Below are positions 25,173-32,873 of a stretch of DNA of 64,000 nt, one piece after another (the stretch's first letter is position 1; every line of letters starts with the position of its first letter). Below the pieces are notes generated by a model, which worked only from the letters and a program-made list of their open reading frames with translations, did not search any database and was not told the origin of the DNA. The DNA is from Leifsonia shinshuensis (GTDB lineage Bacteria > Actinomycetota > Actinomycetes > Actinomycetales > Microbacteriaceae): contig NZ_CP043641.1 of assembly GCF_014217625.1 (NCBI RefSeq), positions 62,001-126,000 of the forward strand. The letters are read 5' to 3'. Position numbers and translations under genes: made by a program.

Positions 25173-25664
25173 TCACATCCCCGCAGCAGCCCCCGGCAGC
25201 AGCAGGGTGAACCGGCCGTCGGCGCTCGGGAGGTCGCCCGCCGCGGTCGCGAACGCCCGGAACGACGCCACAGCCGTGTTCCGCTCGCCGGGCTCCATCT
25301 CGGCGAGCACCTCGGCGAGGGCCGCCCGGCGGTGGCCGATGACGCGCTGGACGAGCGCCGACCCCTCCGGCGTGAGGGTCACGCGGACGAAGCGGCGGTC
25401 GTCGGGGTCCTCCGTGCGCGCGACCAGCCCCAGCCGCACGAGCTTCTCGCAGGTGCGGGTGGCGTTGGACGCGTGCACGCCGAGTTCGGCGGCCACGCCT
25501 CCGAGGGTCTGGGGGCCGCGGGTGGCGACCATCACGAGCACCCGGAGCTGCGGTGACGTGACGATGTCCTCCACTTCGGACACCGAACGGGCGGCGACCC
25601 GCATCATCACGTCGGCCGCCTCGAGGGCTGCGTCGACCTCGTCGGCGATTTTTTCCTGGTCCAC
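25173..25664 (-). CDS. MarR-family transcriptional regulator
   Basis: A 163-aa MarR winged helix: SPQLRVLVMVATRGPQTLGGVAAELG, then recognition helix HASNATRTCEKLV and the wing RTEDPDDRRFVRVTLTPEG. It starts at GTG 25664, with a TAAAAC box 6 nt upstream and no Shine-Dalgarno sequence, so the message is probably leaderless. A palindrome immediately upstream suggests autoregulation. Its target may include the convergent flavin-protein pair, but nothing proves this. Confidence 0.9.
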   Translation of the reverse strand: MDQEKIADEVDAALEAADVMMRVAARSVSEVEDIVTSPQLRVLVMVATRGPQTLGGVAAELGVHASNATRTCEKLVRLGLVARTEDPDDRRFVRVTLTPEGSALVQRVIGHRRAALAEVLAEMEPGERNTAVASFRAFATAAGDLPSADGRFTLLLPGAAAGM

Positions 25665-25684
25665 CCCTCAGTTTTACCGTGTGC

Positions 25685-25702
25685 GGATACATTCGTGCAT
25701 CC
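25685..25702. promoter_or_regulatory. Candidate MarR operator
   Basis: GGATACA-TTCG-TGCATCC is an 18-bp inverted repeat with one arm mismatch. It lies 21 bp upstream of the marR start and just upstream of its -10 box, the usual place for MarR autorepression. Confidence 0.55.
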
Positions 25703-25815
25703 ATCTCGTGCTCGTGGCGTCACGCGGCGTGTTCCGCCGGGTGTCCTGAGTGCTACGTGCGAGCACGCTTCGAGTGCTGTCGGCCCCCTTCCGCACGGGC
25801 CGGGAACGCGGGACA

Positions 25816-25831
25816 ATTGCGCTGTCGCAAT
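25816..25831. promoter_or_regulatory. Inverted repeat before the 88-aa gene
   Basis: ATTGCG-CTGT-CGCAAT lies directly in front of the AAGGAGG of the small gene. It shares the ATTGCG/CGCAAT half-site with the palindrome at 23236-23247, so one regulator could read both. Confidence 0.45.
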
Positions 25832-25847
25832 CAAGGAGGCGATCGTC

Positions 25848-26114
25848 ATGGTCGAAGCACGGGAGCGCGACGTGGTCGAGGGCCGGTACACGCAGGCCGA
25901 GCCCGAGACGGCCGAAGAGCGCGTCGTCCACGGTCAGTACACCGAAGGTGAGGGGCACCTCGGCCCCGACACCGAGGTCGTCGGAGCCTACGTGGGCTCC
26001 GAGCGCGAGGGCAGGCCGCCCCTCGTGCGCAGCACCCACCAGCGGAGTGGGAACTACCCGAAGGCGCAGCACGAGGAGGCCGAGCAGGCCGCTGCACCCG
26101 ACGAGGAGGGCTAG
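25848..26114 (+). CDS. Small hydrophilic protein with G-x-Y repeats
   Basis: An 88-aa, very acidic, probably disordered protein of unknown function. Three spaced degenerate units, EGRYTQAEPE, HGQYTEGEGH and VGAYVGSERE, share a Gly-x-Tyr-Thr/Val core. There are no cysteines, membrane segments or known domain. ATG 25848 follows AAGGAGGCG. Such small charged proteins are often stress-induced in actinobacteria, but nothing here proves it. Confidence 0.7.
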   Translation: MVEARERDVVEGRYTQAEPETAEERVVHGQYTEGEGHLGPDTEVVGAYVGSEREGRPPLVRSTHQRSGNYPKAQHEEAEQAAAPDEEG

Positions 26115-26180
26115 CCCTCCCGACGGGGCGCCCTGCCACCTTCCACAGGGCGCTCCGTCACTCTTACGCGCGCGCCGGGC

Positions 26181-27269
26181 TCAGCCCACGACCGCCGCGA
26201 CGAGCCGCGCCCAGGACGCGCCGAAGGCGTCGATCCCCGCCCGTTCGAGCTCGGCGGTGACGTCCGCGAGCCGCACGCCGGCGCGCTCGAGGTCGTCCAG
26301 CACCGCCCGCGACTCCGCGTAGGCGCCGCGGACCGTGTCCGGACGCACCGCCCCGTGGTCGTACAGCGCCTCCAAGGTCTTCGCCGGGATGGTGTCGACG
26401 ACCTCCGGGGCCACCAGTTCCTCGAGGTAGCGGGTGTCCCGCATCGCCGGGTCCTTCACGCCGGTGGAGGCCCAGAGCGGGCGCTGCGGGTGGGCGCCCG
26501 CGGCCGCGAGCGCCTGCCACTCGGGCAGCATCAGCGACTCCTCGAACGCGGCGTAGGCCAGGCGCGCGTTGGCGACGGCGGCGAGGCCGCGGAGCCCGTC
26601 CGCGACGGGGCCGCCGATCGCGGCCAGCCGTTCGTCGACCGCTACGTCCACCCGCGAGACGAAGAACGACGCGACCGAGTGGATGCCGTCCAGGGGGATC
26701 CCGCCCGCGGCGGCCCTCGCGAGCCCGGCGCGGTAGGCGGCCATCACCTGGCCGTAGCGCTCGAGCCCGAACAGCAGCGTCATGTTGATGGACGCGCCCT
26801 CGGCCGTCGCCTCCTCCAGCGCGCGCACGCCCGCGTCGGTGGAGGGGATCTTGACCAGAACGTTCGGCCGGTCCACGAGCCCGCGCAGCTCCCGGACCTC
26901 GGCGAGCGTCGCCGCCGTGTCGTGCGCAGCGTCGGGCGTCACCTCGATCGACACGAACCCGTCCGCGCCGCCGGCGGCGTCGAACACCGGGCGGAGGACG
27001 TCGCAGGCCTCGCGCACGTCCGCCGCGACCAGCGCGAGCGCGGCCTCCCGCGGCGCGGCGCCGGACGCCCGCAGCTCGGCGAGCCGGCTCGCGTACGCGT
27101 CCGGGTCGTCCTCGACCGCCTTCGCGAAGATGGTCGGGTTGGTCGTGACCCCGGTCACGTCGCGGTCGCGGATCAGCTCCGCGAGCCTTCCGGAGACGAG
27201 GTCGCCGCGCGACAGGTCGTCCAGCCAGATGCTCACCCCTGCCCGGCGGAGGTCGCCGGTCGCGGTCAT
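26181..27269 (-). CDS. tal: Transaldolase
   Basis: A 362-aa actinobacterial-type transaldolase, which transfers a dihydroxyacetone unit between sedoheptulose 7-phosphate and glyceraldehyde 3-phosphate. The Schiff-base lysine is K140 in NVLVKIPSTDAG. The acidic WLDDLSR (about residues 15-21) and GVTTNPTIFAKAV are also diagnostic. It overlaps folE by ATGA and so is translationally coupled to it. Pentose-phosphate genes (tkt, zwf) that usually flank tal are absent, so this may be a second copy. Confidence 0.92.
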   Translation of the reverse strand: MTATGDLRRAGVSIWLDDLSRGDLVSGRLAELIRDRDVTGVTTNPTIFAKAVEDDPDAYASRLAELRASGAAPREAALALVAADVREACDVLRPVFDAAGGADGFVSIEVTPDAAHDTAATLAEVRELRGLVDRPNVLVKIPSTDAGVRALEEATAEGASINMTLLFGLERYGQVMAAYRAGLARAAAGGIPLDGIHSVASFFVSRVDVAVDERLAAIGGPVADGLRGLAAVANARLAYAAFEESLMLPEWQALAAAGAHPQRPLWASTGVKDPAMRDTRYLEELVAPEVVDTIPAKTLEALYDHGAVRPDTVRGAYAESRAVLDDLERAGVRLADVTAELERAGIDAFGASWARLVAAVVG

Positions 27270-27931
27270 CCGTCGGCCCTCCGGGCGCTCCAGCCCTGGC
27301 CGCTCCAGCCGTCCGCGCTTCCTTCCAGGAATCGCCGCTGCGCGATCCCGGCGAGCTCGCCGGTGAAGCGGGAGGTGCGGGTCGTCGCCCCCGGCGCGCG
27401 GACGCCGCGGACCGCCATGCACAGGTGCTCGGCCTCCAGGACGACGCCGACGCCGCGCGGCTCCAGCTCGTCGTCCAGGTAGTCGGCGATCTGCGCGGTC
27501 AGCCGCTCCTGCAGTTGGAGGTCGCGGGAGAAGTGCTCGACGGCGCGCGCCAGCTTGGAGAGTCCCAGCAGCCGGCCGCCCGGCAGGTAGCCGACATGTG
27601 CGACGCCGCGGAACGGTAGCAGGTGGTGCGCGCAGAGCGAGGTGAACGGGATGTCGCGCACCAGCACGAGGTCGTCGTAGCCCTCGTCGTTGGGGAACGT
27701 GGTCGGCCGCAGCGCGGGGGAGTCCAGCAGCTCAGCGAAGGCCGCGGCGACGCGGCGGGGGGTGTCGGCCAGCTGCGGGTCGGCGGTGTCGCGACCGAGG
27801 GCGTGCAGGAGCTCGGCGACCGCGGCCTCCGCTCGCGGCCGGTCGACGGTGGCGGGCCACGGGCCCGGGAGGGGTTCGGCGACCGGGTGGAGCACTGCCT
27901 CGTCGTCGTGGGATTCTGTGGTCAGCGTCAT
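27266..27931 (-). CDS. folE: GTP cyclohydrolase I
   Basis: FolE converts GTP to 7,8-dihydroneopterin triphosphate, the first step to folate, biopterin or 7-deazapurines. The zinc ligands of a type IA enzyme are visible: C100 and H103 in SLCAHHLLPF, and C171 in AEHLCMAVRG. Residues 1-30 are a poorly conserved extension. The usual partners (ftsH, folP, folB, folK) are missing, and the gene instead overlaps tal and faces a Cys-rich regulator. It could be an alternative, regulated folE copy; that is inference. Confidence 0.92.
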   Translation of the reverse strand: MTLTTESHDDEAVLHPVAEPLPGPWPATVDRPRAEAAVAELLHALGRDTADPQLADTPRRVAAAFAELLDSPALRPTTFPNDEGYDDLVLVRDIPFTSLCAHHLLPFRGVAHVGYLPGGRLLGLSKLARAVEHFSRDLQLQERLTAQIADYLDDELEPRGVGVVLEAEHLCMAVRGVRAPGATTRTSRFTGELAGIAQRRFLEGSADGWSGQGWSARRADG

Positions 27932-27968
27932 CGTGCCTCCCGGGTCTGCGGGCGTTCGTCCTGCGCCG

Positions 27969-28022
27969 AGACTACGTCCGCGGGATTTCTTTTGTCAAGA
28001 ATCGCATTTTTAGAGTTAGGAT
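27969..28022. promoter_or_regulatory. Divergent, overlapping folE and regulator promoters
   Basis: Minus strand: consensus TTGACA (27993-27998), 18-bp spacer, TAGTCT (27969-27974) for folE. Plus strand: TTGTCA (27992-27997), 19-bp spacer, TAGGAT (28017-28022) for the regulator. The two -35 boxes occupy the same six bases, so the promoters must compete. Confidence 0.6.
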
Positions 28023-28028
28023 GACCGC

Positions 28029-28697
28029 ATGACCGACGACGACGTGGCGGCGGTGGCGGCGCTCGCCGAACCCGCGCGCCGCGAACTGGTCCGCATCCTG
28101 ACCGCGGAGGGAGGCCCGCTCGGCCGCGACGAGCTGGCCGAGCGCGCCGGGCTGACGCGCGCGACGGCCGCGTTCCAGCTGGAGAAGCTCGTGGATGCCG
28201 GCGTGCTCGTCACCGAGTTCCGGCACCGCGGCGAGAAGCGCGGACCCGGCTCCGGCCGCCCCGCGAAGTTCTACTCGCTCGCCCACGACGAGCTGGTCGC
28301 CGCCGTCCCGCCGCGGCGCTACGACCTCGCCGGCGAGTTGCTCGCCGGTGCGGTGGAGCGTTCGGACAGCACCGGCCTCCCCGTCCGGGAGTGCCTGCTG
28401 GCCGTCGCCGCCGAGCAGGGCGCCGCGCGCAGCGATCCGTCCCGTCCGGTGGCCGAGACGCTCGACGGGCTCGGCTACGACCCCGTGGACGACGACGCGG
28501 GCGGCTACGTGCTCGCCAATTGCCCGTTCCACCGGCTGTCGAGCCGCCACACCGACGTGATCTGCTCCGCGAACACCGTCTTCGTTTCCGCGCTGAGCGC
28601 CGGGGCGAGCGACGGACGCGAGGCGTGGCTGGAGCCGCTGGCAGGAGGCTGCTGCGTGCGGGTGGGGGCGGCGGCGGGCGAGCAGGCGGCAGGCTAA
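28029..28697 (+). CDS. Cys-rich winged-helix regulator (COG2345, SufR-like)
   Basis: A 222-aa ArsR/MarR-like winged helix (about 8-85: LAEPARRELVRILTAEGG, LTRATAAFQLEKLV, GRPAKFYSL), then a sensor domain. The sensor has C165 (NCPFHRL), C179 (DVICSANTV) and C208-C209, the arrangement in COG2345 proteins, some of which (SufR) bind an Fe-S cluster. A TAGGAT box ends 6 nt before the ATG, implying a leaderless mRNA. It probably controls the divergent folE-tal pair through the shared promoter. Confidence 0.85.
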   Translation: MTDDDVAAVAALAEPARRELVRILTAEGGPLGRDELAERAGLTRATAAFQLEKLVDAGVLVTEFRHRGEKRGPGSGRPAKFYSLAHDELVAAVPPRRYDLAGELLAGAVERSDSTGLPVRECLLAVAAEQGAARSDPSRPVAETLDGLGYDPVDDDAGGYVLANCPFHRLSSRHTDVICSANTVFVSALSAGASDGREAWLEPLAGGCCVRVGAAAGEQAAG

Positions 28698-29377
28698 CCC
28701 TTCATCGGCCCGGCCTTCACGCTCACGACCCCGTCGATCCGGCCGAGCTCGGTGAGCAGGCGGTCGGCCTCCTTCTGCGACCCCCGGATGTGGACCGCGA
28801 GCTCGAGGTCCTGGTCCGGGAGACGGCGGAGGTCGTCCACGCGCGTGCGCAGCCCGTCCCCGGTCAGCCGGTCGAGCACGACCCCGAGCGATGCGCCGGA
28901 GGGGTCGACGCGCACGACGAGCCGGCTCTCCCCGCGCTGCCGGATCATTCGCTCGGCGGTCGGCAGCGAGCCGAGCGCGAGGAGGTGGAGGGCCGTCCCG
29001 GCGATCGCGAGCAGCGGGAGCCCGGCGCCGCACGCCATGCCGACGGCGGCGGTCATCCAGATCGAGGCCGCGGTGGTGAGCCCGACCACGTTGCCGCGGT
29101 TCACGAAGATCACCCCGGCGCCGACGAAGCCGATGCCGGTCACGACCTGCGCCGCGATCCGTCCCGGGTCGGTCGCGGGGAGGCCGAACGCGGTGAAGCC
29201 GAAGGCCGACACCAGCGTGAACAGCGCCGACCCGAGCCCGACGAGGATGTGCGTCCGCAGTCCGGCGCTCTTGAACTGCCGCTCCCGCTCGACGCCGATG
29301 ACGGCCGACAGCACGAACGCGAGCAGCAGCAGGAGCAGCTGTGGCAGGAGCTCGCCGGACGGCACCCAGCCGCTCAT
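28694..29377 (-). CDS. MgtC/SapB-family membrane protein
   Basis: A 227-aa protein with four or five hydrophobic helices and the MgtC signature: GVERERQFKSAGLRTHILVGLGSALF, TGIGFVGAGVIF and GLTTAASIWMTAAVGMACG. The C-terminal about 80 residues form an ACT-like cytoplasmic domain (SRLVVRVDPSG to VVSVKAG). MgtC proteins modulate magnesium homeostasis or ATP synthase in pathogens; in soil actinobacteria the role is unclear. ATG 29377 follows AGGAG, and the stop overlaps the convergent regulator stop by 4 bp. Confidence 0.9.
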   Translation of the reverse strand: MSGWVPSGELLPQLLLLLLAFVLSAVIGVERERQFKSAGLRTHILVGLGSALFTLVSAFGFTAFGLPATDPGRIAAQVVTGIGFVGAGVIFVNRGNVVGLTTAASIWMTAAVGMACGAGLPLLAIAGTALHLLALGSLPTAERMIRQRGESRLVVRVDPSGASLGVVLDRLTGDGLRTRVDDLRRLPDQDLELAVHIRGSQKEADRLLTELGRIDGVVSVKAGPMKG

Positions 29378-29419
29378 GCCGTGCTCCTGTTCAGAACCCG
29401 CCCGCTCATGCGCCGGAGT

Positions 29420-30835
29420 CTAGGAGGGCGCGGCCTCCGTGGCACCCCCTGGCGCCCCTCCCGGCTGCGACCTCCGCCGCACGAACACCAGCAGGCACAG
29501 GTGTACCACGGCCAGCGCACTCGCCACCGCGACCGCCGCCAGCCAGCTCGCCGGCGTCGTCCCCGCGCTGAACAGCAGCCCGAGCACTGTCGTCGCCACG
29601 ATCGCGCCCACGTAGCGGGAGGTCTGGAAGATGCCCGCCGCGACGCCCGCGTCCTGGGGGCGGGCGGCGGCGTAGAGGGCCTGGTTCATCCCGATGCTCA
29701 CCACGCAGTACGGGATGCCGAGCGCCGCCGTGATCAGCAGCACCACCCACGGCGCCGTCGTCGCCGCGGCGAAGCCGAGCAGCACCGCCCCGACGATCAG
29801 CGCCGCCGCTCCCGTGAGCAGCGTCGGCCGCAGTCCGACGCCCTCGATCGCGCGTGCGGCCAGCGGCGTGATCGCGATCGTCACCGCCGCGAGCGGGAAC
29901 ATCAGCAGCCCGGTCACGCCCGCCGAGTAGCCGCCGTGCTCCTGGAGGTACTGCGGGAGGCCGAAGAACGCCGAGTAGTACACCGTGTTGAACACCGCGA
30001 AGCACAGGTAGACCATCAGAAGCCGGTGGTTCGCGCCCAGCAGCCGGAGGTCGAGGAACGGGTGCGCCGTGCGCAGCTCCCGCCAGACGAACAGCGCACC
30101 GGCGATCGGGACCAGCGGCAGCAGCCACCACAGCGGCGCAGGGCGCAGGTCCAGCAGGAACACCAGGAGCGCGGTCAGCGTCGCGATGAAGAGGAGGATG
30201 CCGGGCACGTCCGACTCGGCGACCACCCGGCGCAGCGGCACGCGCTCGCGTGGCGCATCCCGCGGCGCGAAGAACCGGACGCCCAGGAAGGCGAGCACGG
30301 CGAGCGGCACGTTGATCCAGAAGATCGACTGCCAGCCGAGGAACGTCACCAGCGCGCCGCCCAGCACCGGGCCGACCGCCGCGCCCGACGTGTTCGCGAT
30401 CTGGATGCGGCCGAGCAGCCGGGGCGTGCCGACGCGCGTGTGCGCCGAGACGGTCCGCAGCATCGCGATCGCGGACGGGAAAGCCGTCGCTGTCCCGACC
30501 GCGAGCGCGACGCGTCCGGCGCAGACGGCGGCGAACGAGCCGGAGAAGGGGGTGGCGGCGCAGGCCAGCACGACCACGAGCATCCCGAACAGGAACAGCC
30601 GCCGCGGGCCGAACCGGTCGGCGAACCTCCCCATCAGCGGCTGGCCGGCGGCCGAGGCCAGGTAGAAGGACGTGATCACCCAGGTGACCGTCGTCACGCT
30701 CACCTGGAAGTCGCGCTGCAGCGGCACCAGCGCCACGGCGATCATCGAGGAGTTCAGCGGGTTGAGCAGCGTGCCGAGGCTGAGGGAGGCCACCGCCCAG
30801 CCCGTGCGGGCGTTGTCGGGCGGAGCGTCGGTCAC
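29420..30835 (-). CDS. MFS transporter (DHA2-like multidrug exporter)
   Basis: A 471-aa major facilitator with about 14 hydrophobic segments. It shows LNPLNSSMIAVAL in helix 1, GRFADRFGPRRLF after helix 2, and the antiporter motif region AVGPVLGGALVTFLGWQSIFWINVP, all typical of EmrB/QacA-type drug:H+ antiporters. It starts at GTG 30835 with a TAGTGT box 6 nt upstream, so the mRNA is probably leaderless. No regulator gene is adjacent. Confidence 0.9.
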   Translation of the reverse strand: MTDAPPDNARTGWAVASLSLGTLLNPLNSSMIAVALVPLQRDFQVSVTTVTWVITSFYLASAAGQPLMGRFADRFGPRRLFLFGMLVVVLACAATPFSGSFAAVCAGRVALAVGTATAFPSAIAMLRTVSAHTRVGTPRLLGRIQIANTSGAAVGPVLGGALVTFLGWQSIFWINVPLAVLAFLGVRFFAPRDAPRERVPLRRVVAESDVPGILLFIATLTALLVFLLDLRPAPLWWLLPLVPIAGALFVWRELRTAHPFLDLRLLGANHRLLMVYLCFAVFNTVYYSAFFGLPQYLQEHGGYSAGVTGLLMFPLAAVTIAITPLAARAIEGVGLRPTLLTGAAALIVGAVLLGFAAATTAPWVVLLITAALGIPYCVVSIGMNQALYAAARPQDAGVAAGIFQTSRYVGAIVATTVLGLLFSAGTTPASWLAAVAVASALAVVHLCLLVFVRRRSQPGGAPGGATEAAPS

Positions 30836-30925
30836 CCGTCCACACTACGCGGGGCGCGGAAGGTGTCCGGTTCGCGGACCGCGGGGCGCCCCCGCCGCCG
30901 CACCGTTGTCGCGACGCCCGTGCCG

Positions 30926-31171
30926 TCAGGCGTCGAGGTCGGCCGTCGTGAGCGGGATGGTCGAGCGGTACGGGTACGCCGGCATCGACGAGAACTCCTC
31001 GTCGTCGTCCAGCTCGTAGACGTCGTAGGCGAGCGCGCCGGCGAAGAGGGTGGCGACCCGGATCTCGCCCGGTGGACAGCCTCCGATCAGGGGCACGACC
31101 ACGACACTGTCCAGGGTGCGGCCGTCCTCGTACAGAAGTGCCGCTTTGATGGTTCGCGTGAGAGCGTCCAT
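30926..31171 (-). CDS. Hypothetical small protein
   Basis: An 81-aa protein (KAALLYEDGRTLDSVVVVPLIGGCPPGEI, positions 9-37) with no recognised family, and one Cys in a GGCPPGE turn. ATG 31171 has no Shine-Dalgarno sequence but a TACCGT box 6 nt upstream. A longer in-frame start at 31267 would overlap the divergent gene's promoter and is less likely. It is divergent from the two DUF7882-like genes. Confidence 0.65.
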   Translation of the reverse strand: MDALTRTIKAALLYEDGRTLDSVVVVPLIGGCPPGEIRVATLFAGALAYDVYELDDDEEFSSMPAYPYRSTIPLTTADLDA

Positions 31172-31265
31172 GACCAGACGGTACGCCGCGCCGGGCGGAC
31201 ATCTTGACGGCGCGCGGGCGGACGGCGAAAGTGAGAACCGGAGGGACACGCCGGGAAGGACATCC

Positions 31266-31631
31266 ATGGGAACCCTGATCTACGACGGAGCCGACGGCTT
31301 CACCTTCGACGACCGTGTGCTCGCCCACCTTCAGGCGGTGATCGCCTCGAAGCTGCGCCGGCGCGAGGGCTTCCTGCTCATCTGGGCGGACCGCACCGGC
31401 GGCACCGAGCCGACCCTCCGCTCGATCTGGCTCGACCCGTCGATCAGCCTCCAGTTCGCCTTCACCCACCCGACGTTCCCCGAGCTCAACCGGGAGTGGC
31501 TGGCCATCCTCACCGAGAAGGCCAACGGCAACACCGGTCTGATGCTGGAGGACGCTCTGCGCGCCGAGATCCGGCAGGAAGTCCCCGAGGGGAGCTACCG
31601 CGAGTCGCGCGGCAAGAAGCAGGCCGGCTGA
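31266..31631 (+). CDS. DUF7882-like small protein, copy 1
   Basis: A 121-aa protein (MGTLIYDG, FTFDDRVLAHLQAVIASKLRR, SIWLDPSISLQFAF, LNREWLAIL). Such proteins of 100-120 aa are common in Microbacteriaceae and are sometimes mislabelled as ATP-dependent DNA ligase because of a short similarity; no ligase motif exists here. The 3' neighbour is a paralogue. Compared with copy 2 it has an extra C-terminal Arg/Lys-rich tail of about 20 residues. Function unknown. Confidence 0.8.
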   Translation: MGTLIYDGADGFTFDDRVLAHLQAVIASKLRRREGFLLIWADRTGGTEPTLRSIWLDPSISLQFAFTHPTFPELNREWLAILTEKANGNTGLMLEDALRAEIRQEVPEGSYRESRGKKQAG

Positions 31632-31632
31632 G

Positions 31633-31950
31633 ATGGGCAAACTGATCTACGGCGTCGGCCGCGAGTACGAGTTCGACGACAGGACCCTCTCGCACGTCAA
31701 GATCGCGCTCGTCACCAAGCTGCGCCGCCACGAGAGCTTCCTGCTGAACTGGGAGGTCCCGGTCGAGCAGGGCGGCGGCCGGATGAGTCTCTGGATCAGC
31801 CGCGAGATCCCGCTGGCGTTCGTCTTCAACGGCTCCCGGCCTCCCGCGCTCAACGAACGCTGGATGGAGGCGCTGCTGCAGACCAGCCAGCGCACTGGCG
31901 GCATGGTGATCATGCCGGAGGATTCGGTGGAGGGCGGAGGCCCGGTCTAG
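31633..31950 (+). CDS. DUF7882-like small protein, copy 2
   Basis: A 105-aa paralogue of the preceding gene, starting one base after its stop (TGA-G-ATG). Shared elements are the N-terminal MG-x-LIYG/D, FDDR-x-L-x-H, KLRR-x-E-x-FLL, S-x-WI/L-S/D and LNE/R-x-W-x-x-x-L. The tandem arrangement indicates local duplication, and the pair may form a heteromer. Function unknown. Confidence 0.82.
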   Translation: MGKLIYGVGREYEFDDRTLSHVKIALVTKLRRHESFLLNWEVPVEQGGGRMSLWISREIPLAFVFNGSRPPALNERWMEALLQTSQRTGGMVIMPEDSVEGGGPV

Positions 31951-32032
31951 GGTGGCGCGGGAGCGCTGAGAGGCGGCTCGGCGTCCGCTGCGAAGCACTC
32001 TCGCGCGCCCTGAACCGGCCTACCATCGAAGC

Positions 32033-32278
32033 ATGGACAAGGTGGAGGGCCGGCTCGGCACTCGCGCCGAGCGAGCGGCTGAATGGCTGGACGCCAAGCT
32101 GCTCCCGGTCCTCGGTCCGCCTCCGCTGGGCCCCTACGGCCAGGAGGCGCCGAGGACGGAAGCCGCGACGTGCCCGCTGTGCGGCCGCCGGATCGACGAG
32201 CACGGGACGGAACGCGACCACGGTCATGCGTTCCTGATCTGCCCGTCGCCCGCGCGGACGCAGTTGCAGGTCGAATGA
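32033..32278 (+). CDS. Small zinc-ribbon-like protein
   Basis: An 81-aa protein with a C-terminal CPLCGRRIDEH followed by HGHAFLICP, which supplies Cys and His residues suitable for one zinc site. The N-terminal half is a charged helix (KVEGRLGTRAERAAEWLDAK). A TACCAT box ends 6 nt before ATG 32033 with no Shine-Dalgarno sequence, so translation is probably leaderless. Function unknown; it is convergent with the membrane protein gene downstream. Confidence 0.75.
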   Translation: MDKVEGRLGTRAERAAEWLDAKLLPVLGPPPLGPYGQEAPRTEAATCPLCGRRIDEHGTERDHGHAFLICPSPARTQLQVE

Positions 32279-32292
32279 GCGACCGGTATGGA

Positions 32293-32317
32293 ACGCTCGC
32301 GGCCCGGCCGTGAGCGT
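32293..32317. terminator. Bidirectional terminator hairpin
   Basis: ACGCTCGCGG and CCGTGAGCGT pair over ten positions with one G-T wobble around a five-base loop. It lies between two convergent genes and ends at the first base of the stop codon on the minus strand. Confidence 0.65.
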
Positions 32318-32781
32318 CAGGGGGAGATGCGCGCCGGGCGGGGCGGCGGGGCCAGCAGCAGGGGGATGACGCCGTAGGCGAAGGCGGCGAACGGGACGAG
32401 GATCCACGCGCCGAGGACGGCTTGCGTGGGGTCGCCGGCGCGGATCGTCAGCCACGTCGACACCAGCCACTGGGCTGCGGCGATGGCGGAGACGCTCCCG
32501 GTCGCGAGCAGGATGAGGCGGCGGGCGAGCGGGTGCGCCTGGGGGAGGAGCGCGGCGGTCGCGCCGATGACGGCGGCGATCGCGGCGACGGCGAACGTCC
32601 CGGCGAAGAACTCGTCCGTCGGGGTCGTGCGGTCGGCGGGGCCGGGGGAGGACCAGTGCGTGCCGATCGCGGGCGGGAGGCCGGGGCCCCAGGCAGCGAG
32701 GGAGGCGAGCGCGAGGGCGGCGGGGAGGAGCACCGCAGCGGCGGCCGCGAGGCGCCTCGCGTGAGCGGTCGGACGAGACAC
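32317..32781 (-). CDS. DUF1648-like membrane protein
   Basis: A 154-aa protein with four hydrophobic helices. The loop after helix 1 reads AIGTHWSSPGPAD, resembling the P-x-HW-x-x-x-G-x-x-D motif of DUF1648/SdpI-type membrane proteins. The GTG start at 32781 follows GGGAGGGG; the longer in-frame extension to 32862 would cover the gadB promoter and is unlikely. No function can be given. Confidence 0.72.
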   Translation of the reverse strand: MSRPTAHARRLAAAAAVLLPAALALASLAAWGPGLPPAIGTHWSSPGPADRTTPTDEFFAGTFAVAAIAAVIGATAALLPQAHPLARRLILLATGSVSAIAAAQWLVSTWLTIRAGDPTQAVLGAWILVPFAAFAYGVIPLLLAPPPRPARISP

Positions 32782-32873
32782 GGCGTCGGCCCCTCCCTGC
32801 CTGAAATATCCCTCAGGAAAACTATCAGCCGCCGCCCCTACGCCGCTCCCGCCCCCGGGCATAGGCTCCCCAC

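Noticed and set aside
31266..31950. ATP-dependent DNA ligase annotation for the two small proteins
   Set aside because: Neither protein has a KxDG nucleotidyltransferase motif, and each is only 105-121 aa, too short for a ligase.
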